From Zelonia costaricensis (Eukaryota > Euglenozoa > Kinetoplastea > Trypanosomatida > Trypanosomatidae), in assembly GCA_030849075.1 (NCBI GenBank), contig JASAOO010003481.1:1-64000 (forward strand): a DNA stretch of 64,000 nt, given 5' to 3'. Position 1 is the first letter of the stretch; every line of letters starts with the position of its first letter. The translations under genes and the position numbers were made by a program. The notes beneath the pieces were generated by a model. The model saw nothing but the letters and a program-made list of their open reading frames with translations, had not been told where the DNA came from and ran no database searches. Of this stretch, positions 49,506-58,940 are shown piece after piece.

Positions 49506-49532
49506 AACTGCCTGCACGTGGCTGTGCCGTCC
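48569..49532. other. Intergenic region with an AC repeat
   Basis: It contains an AC repeat at 49472-49502 close to the stop of the pentein gene, plus a GT run near 48895-48913. No gene is supported. Confidence 0.6.
49472..49502. repeat. AC microsatellite
   Basis: A pure AC dinucleotide array about 30 bases long in the 3' UTR region of the pentein gene. Confidence 0.9.
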
Positions 49533-50558
49533 TTACGTGGCGATCTGGCTGGATGCCCAGCGGTTGCCGCGGTTGCGGTTGCGCTGCAGCAGGCCGCCAG
49601 TTGACGAGGGGCTCTGCAGGAACTTGAGCGGCAGCACCGCCGCACGCATCGAGATGCCGAGCTTGTCCATCTCCGACCACTGCACGGCGATCGGGTTGAG
49701 GCCGGCGGCGGCGAGGGTGTCCATCGACCGCTCGAAGCCCTTCTGCACCAGCACATCCGGCGAGTAGTCGACGCCGTAGTACGTCAGAAAGTGGCACCCG
49801 GGCTCGAGGTAGACGACCTGCAACTGCTGCTCCGACTTGGCCAGCTGCTGCTGGAGCTGGTCCACCGCGAGAAGCCCGTGCTCATCCTTCCAGACTAGCA
49901 GGATGTTGTTGCCCGCGAAGCCGAAGTAGTCGCCCAGCGGCGGGGCATCACCCTCCTGCTCCAGCGTCACCACCTCAAACTTGCTGCTCCTGCCAGGGTT
50001 GGCGACCGCCGGACCGTCGCTCAGGCCGCCGCCCTCCGCCGCCTCGGCCCCCTCTGGCGCGGCTGCCGCACCGCCGCCACCGCCGCCGAAGAGCTCGCGG
50101 AGCACCTGGTGCGCGACGGCGTTCGTGCGCGGCCCGTGGCCAATCGCGACGCCCTGTGGGAGACACACGATGTCGCCGCTGTGGCAGCGGCAGGCCTCGT
50201 TGTCGACGAGGTAGGACGACGCCGTGGTGGGGCCGCCCGCGCCGCGGATGTACCGCATCGTGTCGGCAAACTCCATCGCGCGGTGCTCCATCCCGGCCAG
50301 CGGCATGCCGAGCAGCACCGGGCCGATGGAGGTCATCTGGTCCGCCACCCGCAGCCCCTCCACGCCGGTGCGCTCGCTCATGAGGTGCACCTTGTCGACG
50401 AGAGTTGAGTGCTGCAGCGTCTTGTAGAAGTCGCGGAACTGCCGGAAGAGGACGTCGCGATTGACGATGATGCCGCTGGGGCCGGTGGGTGGCAGACTGC
50501 GGTGGTGCGGGGCACGCACAAAGGCGTGCACGGCGCGTGCGGTGCGAGTGACCTGCAT
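49533..50558 (-). CDS. DDAH-like pentein, probably catalytically inactive, mitochondrial
   Basis: A 341-residue protein whose pattern follows dimethylarginine dimethylaminohydrolase (DDAH), a member of the guanidino-group-modifying pentein superfamily. Alignment by eye: CHSGDIVCLPQGVAIGHGPRTN (125-146, described) fits the DDAH GGDV...VGLSKRTN block, keeping Asp129 and the Arg144-Thr-Asn triplet. PPLGDYFGFAGNNILLV (206-222) fits the HLKS...AGPNLI block; and LNPIAVQWSEMDKLGISMRAAV (287-308, described) fits the end LIPVSMSELEK...TCCSV. At the two catalytic positions the His of HLKS reads Pro and the nucleophile Cys reads Ala. The N-terminus MQVTRTARAVHAFVRAPHH suggests mitochondrial import. A Gly/Ala/Glu insert fills 157-190. 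If the alignment is right this is a pseudoenzyme, perhaps structural. Confidence 0.68.
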   Translation of the reverse strand: MQVTRTARAVHAFVRAPHHRSLPPTGPSGIIVNRDVLFRQFRDFYKTLQHSTLVDKVHLMSERTGVEGLRVADQMTSIGPVLLGMPLAGMEHRAMEFADTMRYIRGAGGPTTASSYLVDNEACRCHSGDIVCLPQGVAIGHGPRTNAVAHQVLRELFGGGGGGAAAAPEGAEAAEGGGLSDGPAVANPGRSSKFEVVTLEQEGDAPPLGDYFGFAGNNILLVWKDEHGLLAVDQLQQQLAKSEQQLQVVYLEPGCHFLTYYGVDYSPDVLVQKGFERSMDTLAAAGLNPIAVQWSEMDKLGISMRAAVLPLKFLQSPSSTGGLLQRNRNRGNRWASSQIAT

Positions 50559-51046
50559 GGCCGCACCTCCTTAGCGCCAAATCACGGAGCTGTGTGGAGC
50601 GGGAGGGGGTGCGTGTCTGCAGGAAGGGAAGCGGAGTCGCGGCAAGCGGTGCGGCGTCGCTGACTGCCTCTGCGTCTATGATGAGCACCGGCAGCTTTCT
50701 TTCTTGTTTTCTGTTTCGTTGTGGTATGTGAGGATGGCATTCCAAAGGGAGGGCAAAGTAATTGACCTGGAGTGCGGCATGGCTTGATTCAGCAGCGTCA
50801 TACAGCGCTACGTGCGCGCCGGTCCTCCTTTTTTTATTTCTTCCTTGCTCTCCGCCGCTGTCTGGTGACTCGCTGACTGGGCAGGTGCACGCTCAAGCGG
50901 GCACGCGCGCGCTGACTGCATCGCGTGCGAAAGGCGGCTGCGTTTTGTCTTCGTCCGTGTGGGTGGAGGAAGAAGGAGAAAGAGGAGAAGACACAGACGT
51001 CTATCACGGAGGAATCTAGTCTAGCCAGCATCGACGCGACAGTACC
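50559..51046. other. Intergenic region
   Basis: 5' flank of the pentein gene and 3' flank of the polyproline gene. A T run near 50829-50835 is present. No gene is supported. Confidence 0.6.
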
Positions 51047-52243
51047 TCAGTGCTCCACCGGCGGCGGCTCGCCAAAGTAGCGCCGCGCGATGTAGCGGTG
51101 CACGTCGACGTGCTGCCAGTAGGCGCCGCGCCAGTCGCTCTTCGCCTTGGTGGAGTTCACGATGCACTGCGCCGTCCACTGCTTCCGCGTGCTCGATGTG
51201 GCGGCGCAGTCCGTGTGCGCATGGCAGTTTGAGAAGCGCGCGGCGGGCGACGACGGCGAGGGTTGGAGGTTGTAGCGGTTGTGCCACACCACGCGCGGCT
51301 CTGGCGGTGCTGCGGCAGACTTCTTGCCCTTCCTCGCCGGCACTGGGCCCAGCGGTGATACGTCCACCTGTTGCTGCTTGCCTTGGTAGAGCACGTGTGG
51401 GGCGATCACGGTGCGCGTCGGCGGTGGCAGGTGGGGCCGCAGCTCGCGCAGTGTCTCCTGCACAATCTGCGCCGTCGCGGCAACGGCGGCGGGGGCGGGG
51501 GCCGGCAGAGCCAACCCAGCAGCCGGTGCAGCTGCCCCCGTGGCCACCGCCCCGGGCGTCGGCAGCGGCGGGGCGAGAGGCGCAGGCACGGGGGCGGGGG
51601 GCAACGAGGCTGGTGCTGATGCCGGCGGCAGTGGAGCCGGTTGTGTCGGCGCGACCGGCGCACCCGCAGCGTTGGAGGGCACCGGCACGCACGGCGGGGG
51701 TGGGGCGGAGATTGGCGGCGGTGGCGGTGGTGGTGGCGTCGTCGTGTTGGGGTCCGACAAGGGGGGAGTTACGTTGGGCAGCGACTTGCGCACCACCGGC
51801 ATCGGGGGGTTGGCGCCGGCGCCCGGGGGCTGCTGTTGCTGCGGCACCGACGCAGGCGCCAGCGAGGAGAGGGAGGAAAAGCTGCCCTCAGCGTTGACGC
51901 GGAGCAGCACCTTGCCGGACAGCGACGACGGCGGCGGTGGGGACTGCGAGTTGAGGCTGAGGGGGCCAGAGGGGCGCGGCGAGTTGCCCGTCTTGGGCGT
52001 GGCGCCTGTCGGCGGGGTCGACCCTTTGCGCCGCTCCCACGGCGGCAGCGACTTCTTCCCCCCCGTCTTGGGTGGGCCGAAGAGGTCCGCCATGTCGAGC
52101 GCGACCCCGCCGGGCTTCACGACGTTCGGCACGGCGACGCCGCTGGATGCAGGTGCGGACGGTGGCGCTGGCACTGCGGCTGGCGGCGGAGGGGGCGGCA
52201 CGACGACGCCCGGGGGCGGCGGTGGCGGCACAAACGCGCTCAT
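51047..52243 (-). CDS. Proline-rich protein with a C-terminal YIxRRYxG motif
   Basis: A 398-residue protein that begins MSAFVPPPPPPGVVVPPPPP and continues with several polyproline clusters, alternating with Ser/Ala-rich linkers (to about 290). Such tracts bind profilin, SH3 or WW domains. A basic SLPPWERRKG segment lies near 80. The C-terminal 80 residues look folded and conserved: WHNRYNLQPS, then a Cys-containing helix CIVNSTKAKSDWRGAYW, then YIARRYFG (384-391). The same end motif occurs in the next upstream gene's product (52799-55426). This, and the shared polyproline, suggests that the three neighbouring genes work together or are related. No enzyme domain is seen. Confidence 0.78.
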   Translation of the reverse strand: MSAFVPPPPPPGVVVPPPPPPAAVPAPPSAPASSGVAVPNVVKPGGVALDMADLFGPPKTGGKKSLPPWERRKGSTPPTGATPKTGNSPRPSGPLSLNSQSPPPPSSLSGKVLLRVNAEGSFSSLSSLAPASVPQQQQPPGAGANPPMPVVRKSLPNVTPPLSDPNTTTPPPPPPPPISAPPPPCVPVPSNAAGAPVAPTQPAPLPPASAPASLPPAPVPAPLAPPLPTPGAVATGAAAPAAGLALPAPAPAAVAATAQIVQETLRELRPHLPPPTRTVIAPHVLYQGKQQQVDVSPLGPVPARKGKKSAAAPPEPRVVWHNRYNLQPSPSSPAARFSNCHAHTDCAATSSTRKQWTAQCIVNSTKAKSDWRGAYWQHVDVHRYIARRYFGEPPPVEH

Positions 52244-52798
52244 CGCCGCGTGTGTGTGTGTGCGACTTTGGTGGTGTATGTGTTGAGAGGTGCTCTGTTT
52301 GTATCGAAGGGGGCGCTCATCAGTGAGACTCGAAGGCGGCGTCAGTCCCGTGTGGCTCGAGTGCGCTGTGCGACGTACCGCGTCCGCTGACGCGAGCAAG
52401 GAGAAGAAGCAAAAGAGCAGGATGCAGAGATGGAGGTGAAGGAAGGGAGGATGACACACAAAGTGCGCGTCTTCAAGTGCGCCTCGTGACGGACTCTGCG
52501 TGAGGAAGAACAAAAACAAAAGCAGACAAAGCGCGGCGTGGCAACGAGTGTCGAACGCAAAGACCGCAACGCCCCCCTTTTTTTTAGGGGGGGGGGGGGT
52601 TGCTGGCAGCTGTCGTCGTGTACTTGAGCTGTGAGCCGTTGCGGGTTCTTTGTTTTCTGTGTGTATGCAGAACGAGAGACGGAGAGAGGTAACTGGGTCA
52701 GAGGGGCAGCAACACAAGCCGCGTTGGGGTGCCACAAAACTCGCTTCTATGAGCACCGGCTCACCTTCACCAGCGCCGTCCCGCCATTCTCAGGAAGG
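52244..52798. other. Intergenic region with a C-T-A-G homopolymer block
   Basis: It contains six C (52572-52577), eight T (52578-52585), one A and thirteen G (52587-52599) in direct succession. No gene is supported. Confidence 0.65.
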
Positions 52799-55426
52799 CT
52801 AGGCAGCAGCTGAGGCAGAGCTGGGCTTCCTCTCTGCTGCGGCCGCGGATGTGGTGCTGCCGGTGCGTGCCGCCCCACTTGCGCTTGCGGCACGCGGCGC
52901 ACCAGACGGGGTGCGTGAGCGCTCGCGCTCGAGGGGGACGACCTTCACCCGCGGCAGCCGCCCACGACGCCGCTCCTCTTTCATGAGGTCGGTCGTGCGC
53001 AGACTCGGCGACGCGCCGTAGTAGCGCCGCTGAATGTAGTTGCCCACGTGTGGGTTGGTCCAGCTGATGCCGTCGTCAAAGCCCGCCATGCCCGACGCGC
53101 CGCTGCCCTTCTTGCGGCTTCCTGCCACGCCAGCCGCGGCGCCAGCGGCAGCACCATCTGCCGTTCCCGCGGCTGCTCCGGTGCCCGGTGCAGACCCTTC
53201 TGGCGCACTTCCCGCCGCCGGCTGCCCGGGAAGCAGCACACCAGCGGACGGCTGCGGCACCGCTGCAGTCCCTCCAGCGACGGCGCCAGCAGCGCCCCCT
53301 GCCACGCCGTCGGCGCCCGGCACGCCTCCCACTCCCGGCGGGGGCGGCACCGGGGGCGCACCGAGAGGGGACGCCGCGCCGCCGAGGGCGCCGCCCACGC
53401 CTAGGGTGGACAGCGTGGCGGCCGGTGGAGGGAGGGGCACGTTGGCGCCAGGCAGCGGCACACCGGCACTTGTTGCAGGCGGCAGCGACAGCACCGGGGC
53501 CGGCACCGCAACCCCCAGCGGGGGAGGAGGGACGCCGGCGGGCGGTGGCACCGGAGGGGGCGGCACCGGGCCGAGCGGGGCGGGCAGTCCCACGGGCTGC
53601 ACCGTGCTTGTCGCGTAGGTGGCGGCCGGTGGCGGGGCTGTGGCCGAGGGGGGCAGGGAGCCGGGCAGGGCTGGCGCGGCGCCGGCCCCGAGCGCCGTGC
53701 TGGGGGGCACACCTCCGACCCCACCGACGCCGGCGCTGGCGCCACCTGCTCCTGCAGGTGCTCCCGCTGCATCGGTGGCCCCGGCGGCTGAGCCCAGCAT
53801 GGCCGCGGCGGAGGACGGGGTGTAGGCGACGAGGTCCTCGGTGGTGACCCCGGGCATGGTGGCCAGCACGCGTTCTGCCTCTCCCGGCGCAACTAGGTTC
53901 AGCTCGCTGCGCGTGTTCTGCAGCAGGGCCAGGGTGGTGGCAATGTCGCGGTCCATCTGCGCCACAGACACGCGCCGCGCCTCCATGCGCTCCTCGGCGC
54001 CGCGGCAGCGGTGCTCGAGCTGGGCCAGCTGATCTTGCAGCCGCTGCTGCTGCCCCTCCAGCGCCGCGCCACCGCCGCCGAAGGCGGAGCTGCAGCGACA
54101 CAGCAGAGACATGGCATGCTTGTCACGGTGCTCGATTCCCTCCAGCTGCTGCTTCAGGCGTTGCATGCGTTGCGCCACGGCGGCGCGGAACTCGCGGTAG
54201 GGCGTCGAGCCTGAGAGGTACCACGTCGCGTCGTTGAAGCGCATCGCGTCGGCCGCCATGCTGGTGTACTCGTCTTGGTACCAGCACCGCACCGCCCCGT
54301 CCGTGCTGGCGGACCAGACCACGAAGCGCGACAGCTCAGCGGGGCACTCGACCGCTGTCACCCAGCCGAGGACCTGGTCCGTGACGTGCTGCAGGAGCAG
54401 CCCGGTCCCGGCATCAAAGATGCCCATGGTGCCGTCTGCGGAGCCGGAGTAGACGCGGTCGCCGACGCGGCAGAGCGAGAGGACGCGACTGCGGTGCGGG
54501 ACGTGGATGCCGACGGCCTCGCACGTGCGCAGGTGCCAGCGCACCACCTGCCCCGACGCGTCGCCGGACCACATGTGCTCGCCGACCCGGCACAGCGCCA
54601 GCACGCCGCCGCTCTGGGAGTGGAAGTAGCCAGTCAGCCGCATCGCCCCCTCCCCGATGTCCCACACCTTCACGGTGCAGTCGTCGGCACCAGAGACGAG
54701 GGCGTTGCCCTCCGCGTACAGGCAGCGCACCGGCCCCTCGTGCGGGCTGCTGCTGCTGAAGATGCGCACGTAGGCGGTGTGGCTCGCACGCCACTGCAGA
54801 ACACGCCGGTCCTCGCCGCCCGAGTAGACGAAGCCGCCAAACTCCGCGAGGCTCGTGACGGCCGCCGTGTGCCGGCGCAGCAGCGCGACGAGCCCCCCAA
54901 AGACGGCCCGCCCTTTGGCGCCCACCGCCGTCTCCGCGGCGGAGCCGGGCAGCACGCCGCCGTCGTGCACCTCGATGCAGCCGTTCGAGAGCCCCATCCA
55001 CACGTGGTAGTCGCCCTCCACGGTCGGCACGGCGAGCAGGGCGCGCACAATGACGGGGCCACTCGGAGCCTGGGACGCCGCCTCCTTGTTGCCGAGTCGC
55101 CTCAACACGCCCGTAGCACCGCCCCCGCCGCCCAAGGCTGCGGTGCGGCGGTTGGAGACGTTAGCGAGAAGGCCGGCGGCACCGGTGGCGCCGGGTGCCG
55201 CCGCGGTGGCCACCGAGACAGCCGGCTCGAAGCGCCGCACCACCTCGCCGGTGCGGGAGTTGCGCACCTCGACGTTGCCGTCGGAGCAGGCGATCCAGAC
55301 GACGTCGTTGGCGGTGGCAATCGCCAAGGGCGGGGCCGGCATGACGAGGGTGCGGTCATTCACAAGCAGCTCCGACGCCACCGAGTGCGGCGCCTGCCGC
55401 TGTCGGCGCAGCGGCGAGCGGTGCAT
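52799..55426 (-). CDS. WD40 / coiled-coil / polyproline protein, paralogue 1
   Basis: An 875-residue protein. Residues about 30-400 form a WD40 beta-propeller, with repeats such as VVWIACSDGNVEVRNSRTGE, YSGGEDRRVLQW, VSGADDCTVKVWD, WSGDASGQVVRW and YSGSADGTMGIFD. A coiled coil follows (about 425-520), then a long Ala/Gly/Pro segment with polyproline clusters (about 540-780), then SWTNPHVGNYIQRRYYG with YIQRRYYG at 797-804, and a basic tail. The propeller and coiled coil align closely with the product of the upstream neighbour (56226-58232). The architecture resembles scaffold or actin-regulating proteins that recruit profilin-like partners, but the function is unknown. The ATG at 55426 is the first of the frame. 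Confidence 0.87.
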   Translation of the reverse strand: MHRSPLRRQRQAPHSVASELLVNDRTLVMPAPPLAIATANDVVWIACSDGNVEVRNSRTGEVVRRFEPAVSVATAAAPGATGAAGLLANVSNRRTAALGGGGGATGVLRRLGNKEAASQAPSGPVIVRALLAVPTVEGDYHVWMGLSNGCIEVHDGGVLPGSAAETAVGAKGRAVFGGLVALLRRHTAAVTSLAEFGGFVYSGGEDRRVLQWRASHTAYVRIFSSSSPHEGPVRCLYAEGNALVSGADDCTVKVWDIGEGAMRLTGYFHSQSGGVLALCRVGEHMWSGDASGQVVRWHLRTCEAVGIHVPHRSRVLSLCRVGDRVYSGSADGTMGIFDAGTGLLLQHVTDQVLGWVTAVECPAELSRFVVWSASTDGAVRCWYQDEYTSMAADAMRFNDATWYLSGSTPYREFRAAVAQRMQRLKQQLEGIEHRDKHAMSLLCRCSSAFGGGGAALEGQQQRLQDQLAQLEHRCRGAEERMEARRVSVAQMDRDIATTLALLQNTRSELNLVAPGEAERVLATMPGVTTEDLVAYTPSSAAAMLGSAAGATDAAGAPAGAGGASAGVGGVGGVPPSTALGAGAAPALPGSLPPSATAPPPAATYATSTVQPVGLPAPLGPVPPPPVPPPAGVPPPPLGVAVPAPVLSLPPATSAGVPLPGANVPLPPPAATLSTLGVGGALGGAASPLGAPPVPPPPGVGGVPGADGVAGGAAGAVAGGTAAVPQPSAGVLLPGQPAAGSAPEGSAPGTGAAAGTADGAAAGAAAGVAGSRKKGSGASGMAGFDDGISWTNPHVGNYIQRRYYGASPSLRTTDLMKEERRRGRLPRVKVVPLERERSRTPSGAPRAASASGAARTGSTTSAAAAERKPSSASAAA

Positions 55427-56225
55427 GAGCGTCGCGGTGTGGTGCGCGCCGGGTCTATCACGAGGGGTACGATCTATGTTAAAGGGGCGGATGTTGATCT
55501 AGTAGAGAAATGTTTGCGCTTGTGTTTGTGTGTGTGTGTGCGTGTCTATGTGCGTGCTGTGTGCTCGTTTTGAGAAGGCGCGCGACTCGTCGAGACGGCA
55601 AGTGCCAAGCCTCCAGCAGCGTATTGTCTTCTCTCTTTGTGTGTGTACTTGTGTGTAGTATCGGCCACGGAGGCAACCGTTCGCGAAGCGGCCGGCGGCG
55701 TCAGGCCGGCATCGTGGAGGAGGTGGTGGGTGAAGGAAACGAGCGGTTCGGTGAATGAAACGGCACCACGTGATTCACCACAGCAGGTCGCACACGGGGG
55801 CAGCCGAGGGCTGATTGCGCATCCCTGCAGCTTGCTGAGCCACAGAGCAGCGCGTGGACGTGACGCCGTAGACGCTCACTTCAGGTACGCGCGCGCGCAC
55901 ACACACAGAGACAAACGCACACGTGCGCGTGGTGCTCATCGTCTCTGACAACACCAGCGCGCGTTTTGGAAAAAAAGAAAATGAAGCGGTCAAGCGAAGG
56001 GCACGTATGATAGCTAGCAACGGGAAAAGAGCCGGACGCGCGGTGGTCTGCCTGCCACCACACAGCACCTCCCACGAGGCCCGTGGAGACCAGTATCTTC
56101 TATGTGTTGCCACAGGATCTAGCGAGAGCCGCACCTCCCCCCCGTCCTCCTCCGAGCCAGCAGCGCGCGGTGCAGTAAGAGCAACGGAATCCTCTCTGGA
56201 CCTGCCTACTCGTCGGAGGCGCGCC
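55427..56225. other. Intergenic region between the WD40 paralogues
   Basis: It has GT repeats near 55525-55541 and 55640-55655, and a CA repeat near 55890-55905. No gene is supported. Confidence 0.6.
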
Positions 56226-58232
56226 TCAGAAGGACATGCGCCGTGTCAGCGGCGGGCTGGCCTTCACTGGCAGCTCATCGAGCGTGCGCGCGGCGGTGGA
56301 AGGCGGCACGGGCACCACCACCACCGGCGGGGGCGGCACAGGCACGGGCACGCTGGCTGGCGGGGGCGGGGACGCCGGTGCAGCGCCGCTGCCGCCCCCG
56401 CTGGCCAGGCGCAGCAGCGCACCCATCGTGGGCTTTGGCCCAGCGGCGGACGGTGGGGGCGGCAGCGAGGTGAGGACGGGCTCGTAGCTGCGGCTGTGCG
56501 TGACGTGGGTCTCGGTCGTGGTGCGCACCTGCGGAGGGCCCCGCTCCGGCACCGGAACGACGGGTGGTGGTGGCACCTGCACGATGGGCGGCGGCGGCGG
56601 TGGGGGCAGGGGCGTCGACGCCGATGCCCCGGGGCCCGTTGGGAGGGCCGACACAAAGGTCAGCGGACGCGGTAGCGAGGCGGCGCCAGGCGGGGGTGGC
56701 GGCAGCGGGGAGAGGACCGAGGGGCCGCCAGGCGGGGGCGGTGAGAGCGGTCCGGCGGCGGCGGCGGCGGAGGAGAGCGGCAGCGGCGGCGGCACGGCGC
56801 CGGGCACCACGACGGTGGGTGGAGGCGGGATGCCGCCTGGCAGAGGGACGGCCCCAGGCACCGGCACCGCCACCGCCGGCGGCGGGGCTGTCGCTCTGCT
56901 GTGGGCCGTGTTCAGCGCCTCCGTTAGACGGGTGAGCTGCGCGCGCAGTACAGAGAGGGTCTGCGCCTTGTGGTCCATGGCGGCGTCAATCGAGCGCGTC
57001 TCCTCCTCGACTGCGTCGAGGCGCTTCTGCGTCTGCTTCACCTTGCTGTCCATCAGCCAGTAGCGCCCCGCCGCCGTCTCGCGGCCCTCGCCTTGGCTGT
57101 TCAAAAACGCCCGCACGGCCTCGTCGGAGCCGCTTGAGAGGACGACGAGCTCGGCGAGCTCGCGCTGCTGCTCCAGCAACGCCTCGTTCGCCTGCAAGTA
57201 CGGCAGCTGCGTCGAGTAGTACCACCGCATGTCCAGAAAAGCCTCGCGCTCGGCTGTCATGGGCTGGTGCTCGTCGTGGTGCCAGCAGCGCACCGTGTTA
57301 TCGGCGCTGCACGACCACACGTAGTACCGGTTCACCTCAACCGCGCAGGCGATCGCGCTGACACCGCCGCCGAGGTGGTCGTCCAGGCGGTTCACAACGG
57401 AGCAGTCGCCCGCGTTGAAGACGTAGATGCGCCCCTCCGCGCCACCCGCGTAGACGCGCGAGCCGACCTTGCGCAGCGACGTGACGCGGCTTTGCAGCTG
57501 CCGTAACACGAGCAGCGCCTCGCCGTCCTTGAGCCGCCACACCGCGATGGCGCCACTGTGGTCGCCCGACCACATGAGGGTGCCGACCCTGCACAGCGCC
57601 GACACGCCGCCGCTGTCACGGTGCAGGTGCGGGTGCAGCTGCAGCGCCGCGCCACTCGCGGTGTCCCAGACGCGGACGGTGTTGTCGTCTGACCCACTCA
57701 CCAGCGCGCTGCCCTCGGCGTAGAGGCAGCGCACGTAGTTGCTGTGCCCCGTCAGCACACGCAGCAGCTGCCCGTCCGCGACGCGCCATTGCGTGATGGT
57801 GAAGTCGCTCGACCCGGCGTACGCGACGGTGCCGCGGTACTGGGTCAGGCAGTAGATGCCGGAGAGGTGCTTGCTGAGCTGCCGGCGCAGCTGGTAGGTC
57901 TCGGTGTACACCTCGATGGCCCCCGTGCTGAGCCCCATCCACAGCTGCGCCTCCTTGTGAACCACATCGTACACGGAGAGCAGCGACCACACCCTGCTGC
58001 GTCGCTGCCGCATCGTGGTGGTGGCAAAGGTATGCACCACCTGGCCCGTGTGCACGTCGCGCACCTCGACCCGGCCATCCTGCATGGCCAGCCAGACCGT
58101 GCTGTCGTAGCTGACCATCATGGCCACAACGGCGCTCTCGACCTGAAAGCACTTGGTGTCGGCGTACACGGCGGCGGCGTCGCTGGCCTGACGCGGTGCC
58201 GCGGCGGGTCCTGGGCGCGCCACGGCGGACAT
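56226..58232 (-). CDS. WD40 / coiled-coil / polyproline protein, paralogue 2
   Basis: A 668-residue protein with the same plan as its downstream neighbour. A WD40 propeller (about 30-370) shows VWLAMQDGRVEVRDVHTG, YAGSSDFTITQWR, VSGSDDNTVRVWD, WSGDHSGAIAVWR, YAGGAEGRIYVF and WSCSADNTVRCWHHDEHQ. A coiled coil (about 375-475) contains KVKQTQKRLDAVEEETRSID. Polyproline blocks with PPPPPP runs (about 480-650) resemble formin FH1-type profilin ligands, but no FH2 domain follows. It lacks the YIxRRYxG end motif of its paralogue and ends in LTRRMSF. The ATG at 58232 was chosen because the longer frame starts with TTG only and a splice acceptor lies at 58280-58279. Confidence 0.87.
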   Translation of the reverse strand: MSAVARPGPAAAPRQASDAAAVYADTKCFQVESAVVAMMVSYDSTVWLAMQDGRVEVRDVHTGQVVHTFATTTMRQRRSRVWSLLSVYDVVHKEAQLWMGLSTGAIEVYTETYQLRRQLSKHLSGIYCLTQYRGTVAYAGSSDFTITQWRVADGQLLRVLTGHSNYVRCLYAEGSALVSGSDDNTVRVWDTASGAALQLHPHLHRDSGGVSALCRVGTLMWSGDHSGAIAVWRLKDGEALLVLRQLQSRVTSLRKVGSRVYAGGAEGRIYVFNAGDCSVVNRLDDHLGGGVSAIACAVEVNRYYVWSCSADNTVRCWHHDEHQPMTAEREAFLDMRWYYSTQLPYLQANEALLEQQRELAELVVLSSGSDEAVRAFLNSQGEGRETAAGRYWLMDSKVKQTQKRLDAVEEETRSIDAAMDHKAQTLSVLRAQLTRLTEALNTAHSRATAPPPAVAVPVPGAVPLPGGIPPPPTVVVPGAVPPPLPLSSAAAAAGPLSPPPPGGPSVLSPLPPPPPGAASLPRPLTFVSALPTGPGASASTPLPPPPPPPIVQVPPPPVVPVPERGPPQVRTTTETHVTHSRSYEPVLTSLPPPPSAAGPKPTMGALLRLASGGGSGAAPASPPPPASVPVPVPPPPVVVVPVPPSTAARTLDELPVKASPPLTRRMSF

Positions 58233-58940
58233 CGCGGCACTAGGTGAAAGGCAAGTGTCTAACAAAATGACAGCTCCGCTCAATCACACAGACAAGGAGA
58301 AAAAAAAAAAAAGACTAGAGCGTTCTGTTTGTATTCTCGTCCGCAAGTCTATGCTGATGCGTTTCTGTGTGCGGGTGCGTGTGTCGGTGTGTATGGGTGC
58401 AGGTCTATGATCCTGCGAGGTGCTCCGCGTTGAATACGTGAGCGAGACAACCAAAAGGGTGAGGCGGGAGTGACGAGGAGACACCACCACAGAATGCGAT
58501 CGCCGCGCCAACCCCGCGTCACACCGGGGGAATCGCGGGGGTGGTGGTGGTGGGGGGGGGGGGGGGCGGGGGACAGTTTAGCCGAGCAGGAGGCTCGAGA
58601 GGGAGAAGGTGAAGAGCACACCTCAACAAACACACCTTGCAGTTTTGGGTTGCTTCGCTTTGGCATTGACTACACCAGATGCTGCGACGCTGCAGAAACG
58701 TAGAATAAAAAGAGTGGACTGGAAAGGGCGGAGGGCTCCTGCGGGGGACTGCGCGCACCTGCGCGCCTCACGAGCCACAAGGAAAACCGAACAGACAACC
58801 ACACACATAAACACTCACACACATGCGAGTAAGGGAGCGATGACAATGCGGCTGTCAGCACTAGCGTGTACGAGCCGCAACTCGCGCGTGTGCAGCGGAG
58901 AGTCTCGCAACGCGAGCGCGAACCGGCAATCCGCTCCCAT
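58233..58940. other. Intergenic region
   Basis: It has an A run (about 58299-58310) that forms the pyrimidine tract on the minus strand, and a G run near 58549-58566. No gene is supported. Confidence 0.6.
58279..58312 (-). promoter_or_regulatory. Predicted spliced-leader acceptor of WD40 paralogue 2
   Basis: On the minus strand a T tract (58312-58297) plus TCTCC is followed by GATTGAG ending at 58279, 46 bases before the ATG. Confidence 0.55.

Noticed and set aside
54275..55573. A plus-strand frame of 432 residues
   Set aside because: It is antisense to the WD40 gene and arises from GC-rich codon bias; it has no recognisable fold.
58233..58283. A longer N-terminus for WD40 paralogue 2
   Set aside because: The extended frame begins with TTG, not ATG, and the predicted splice acceptor falls inside its first codons.
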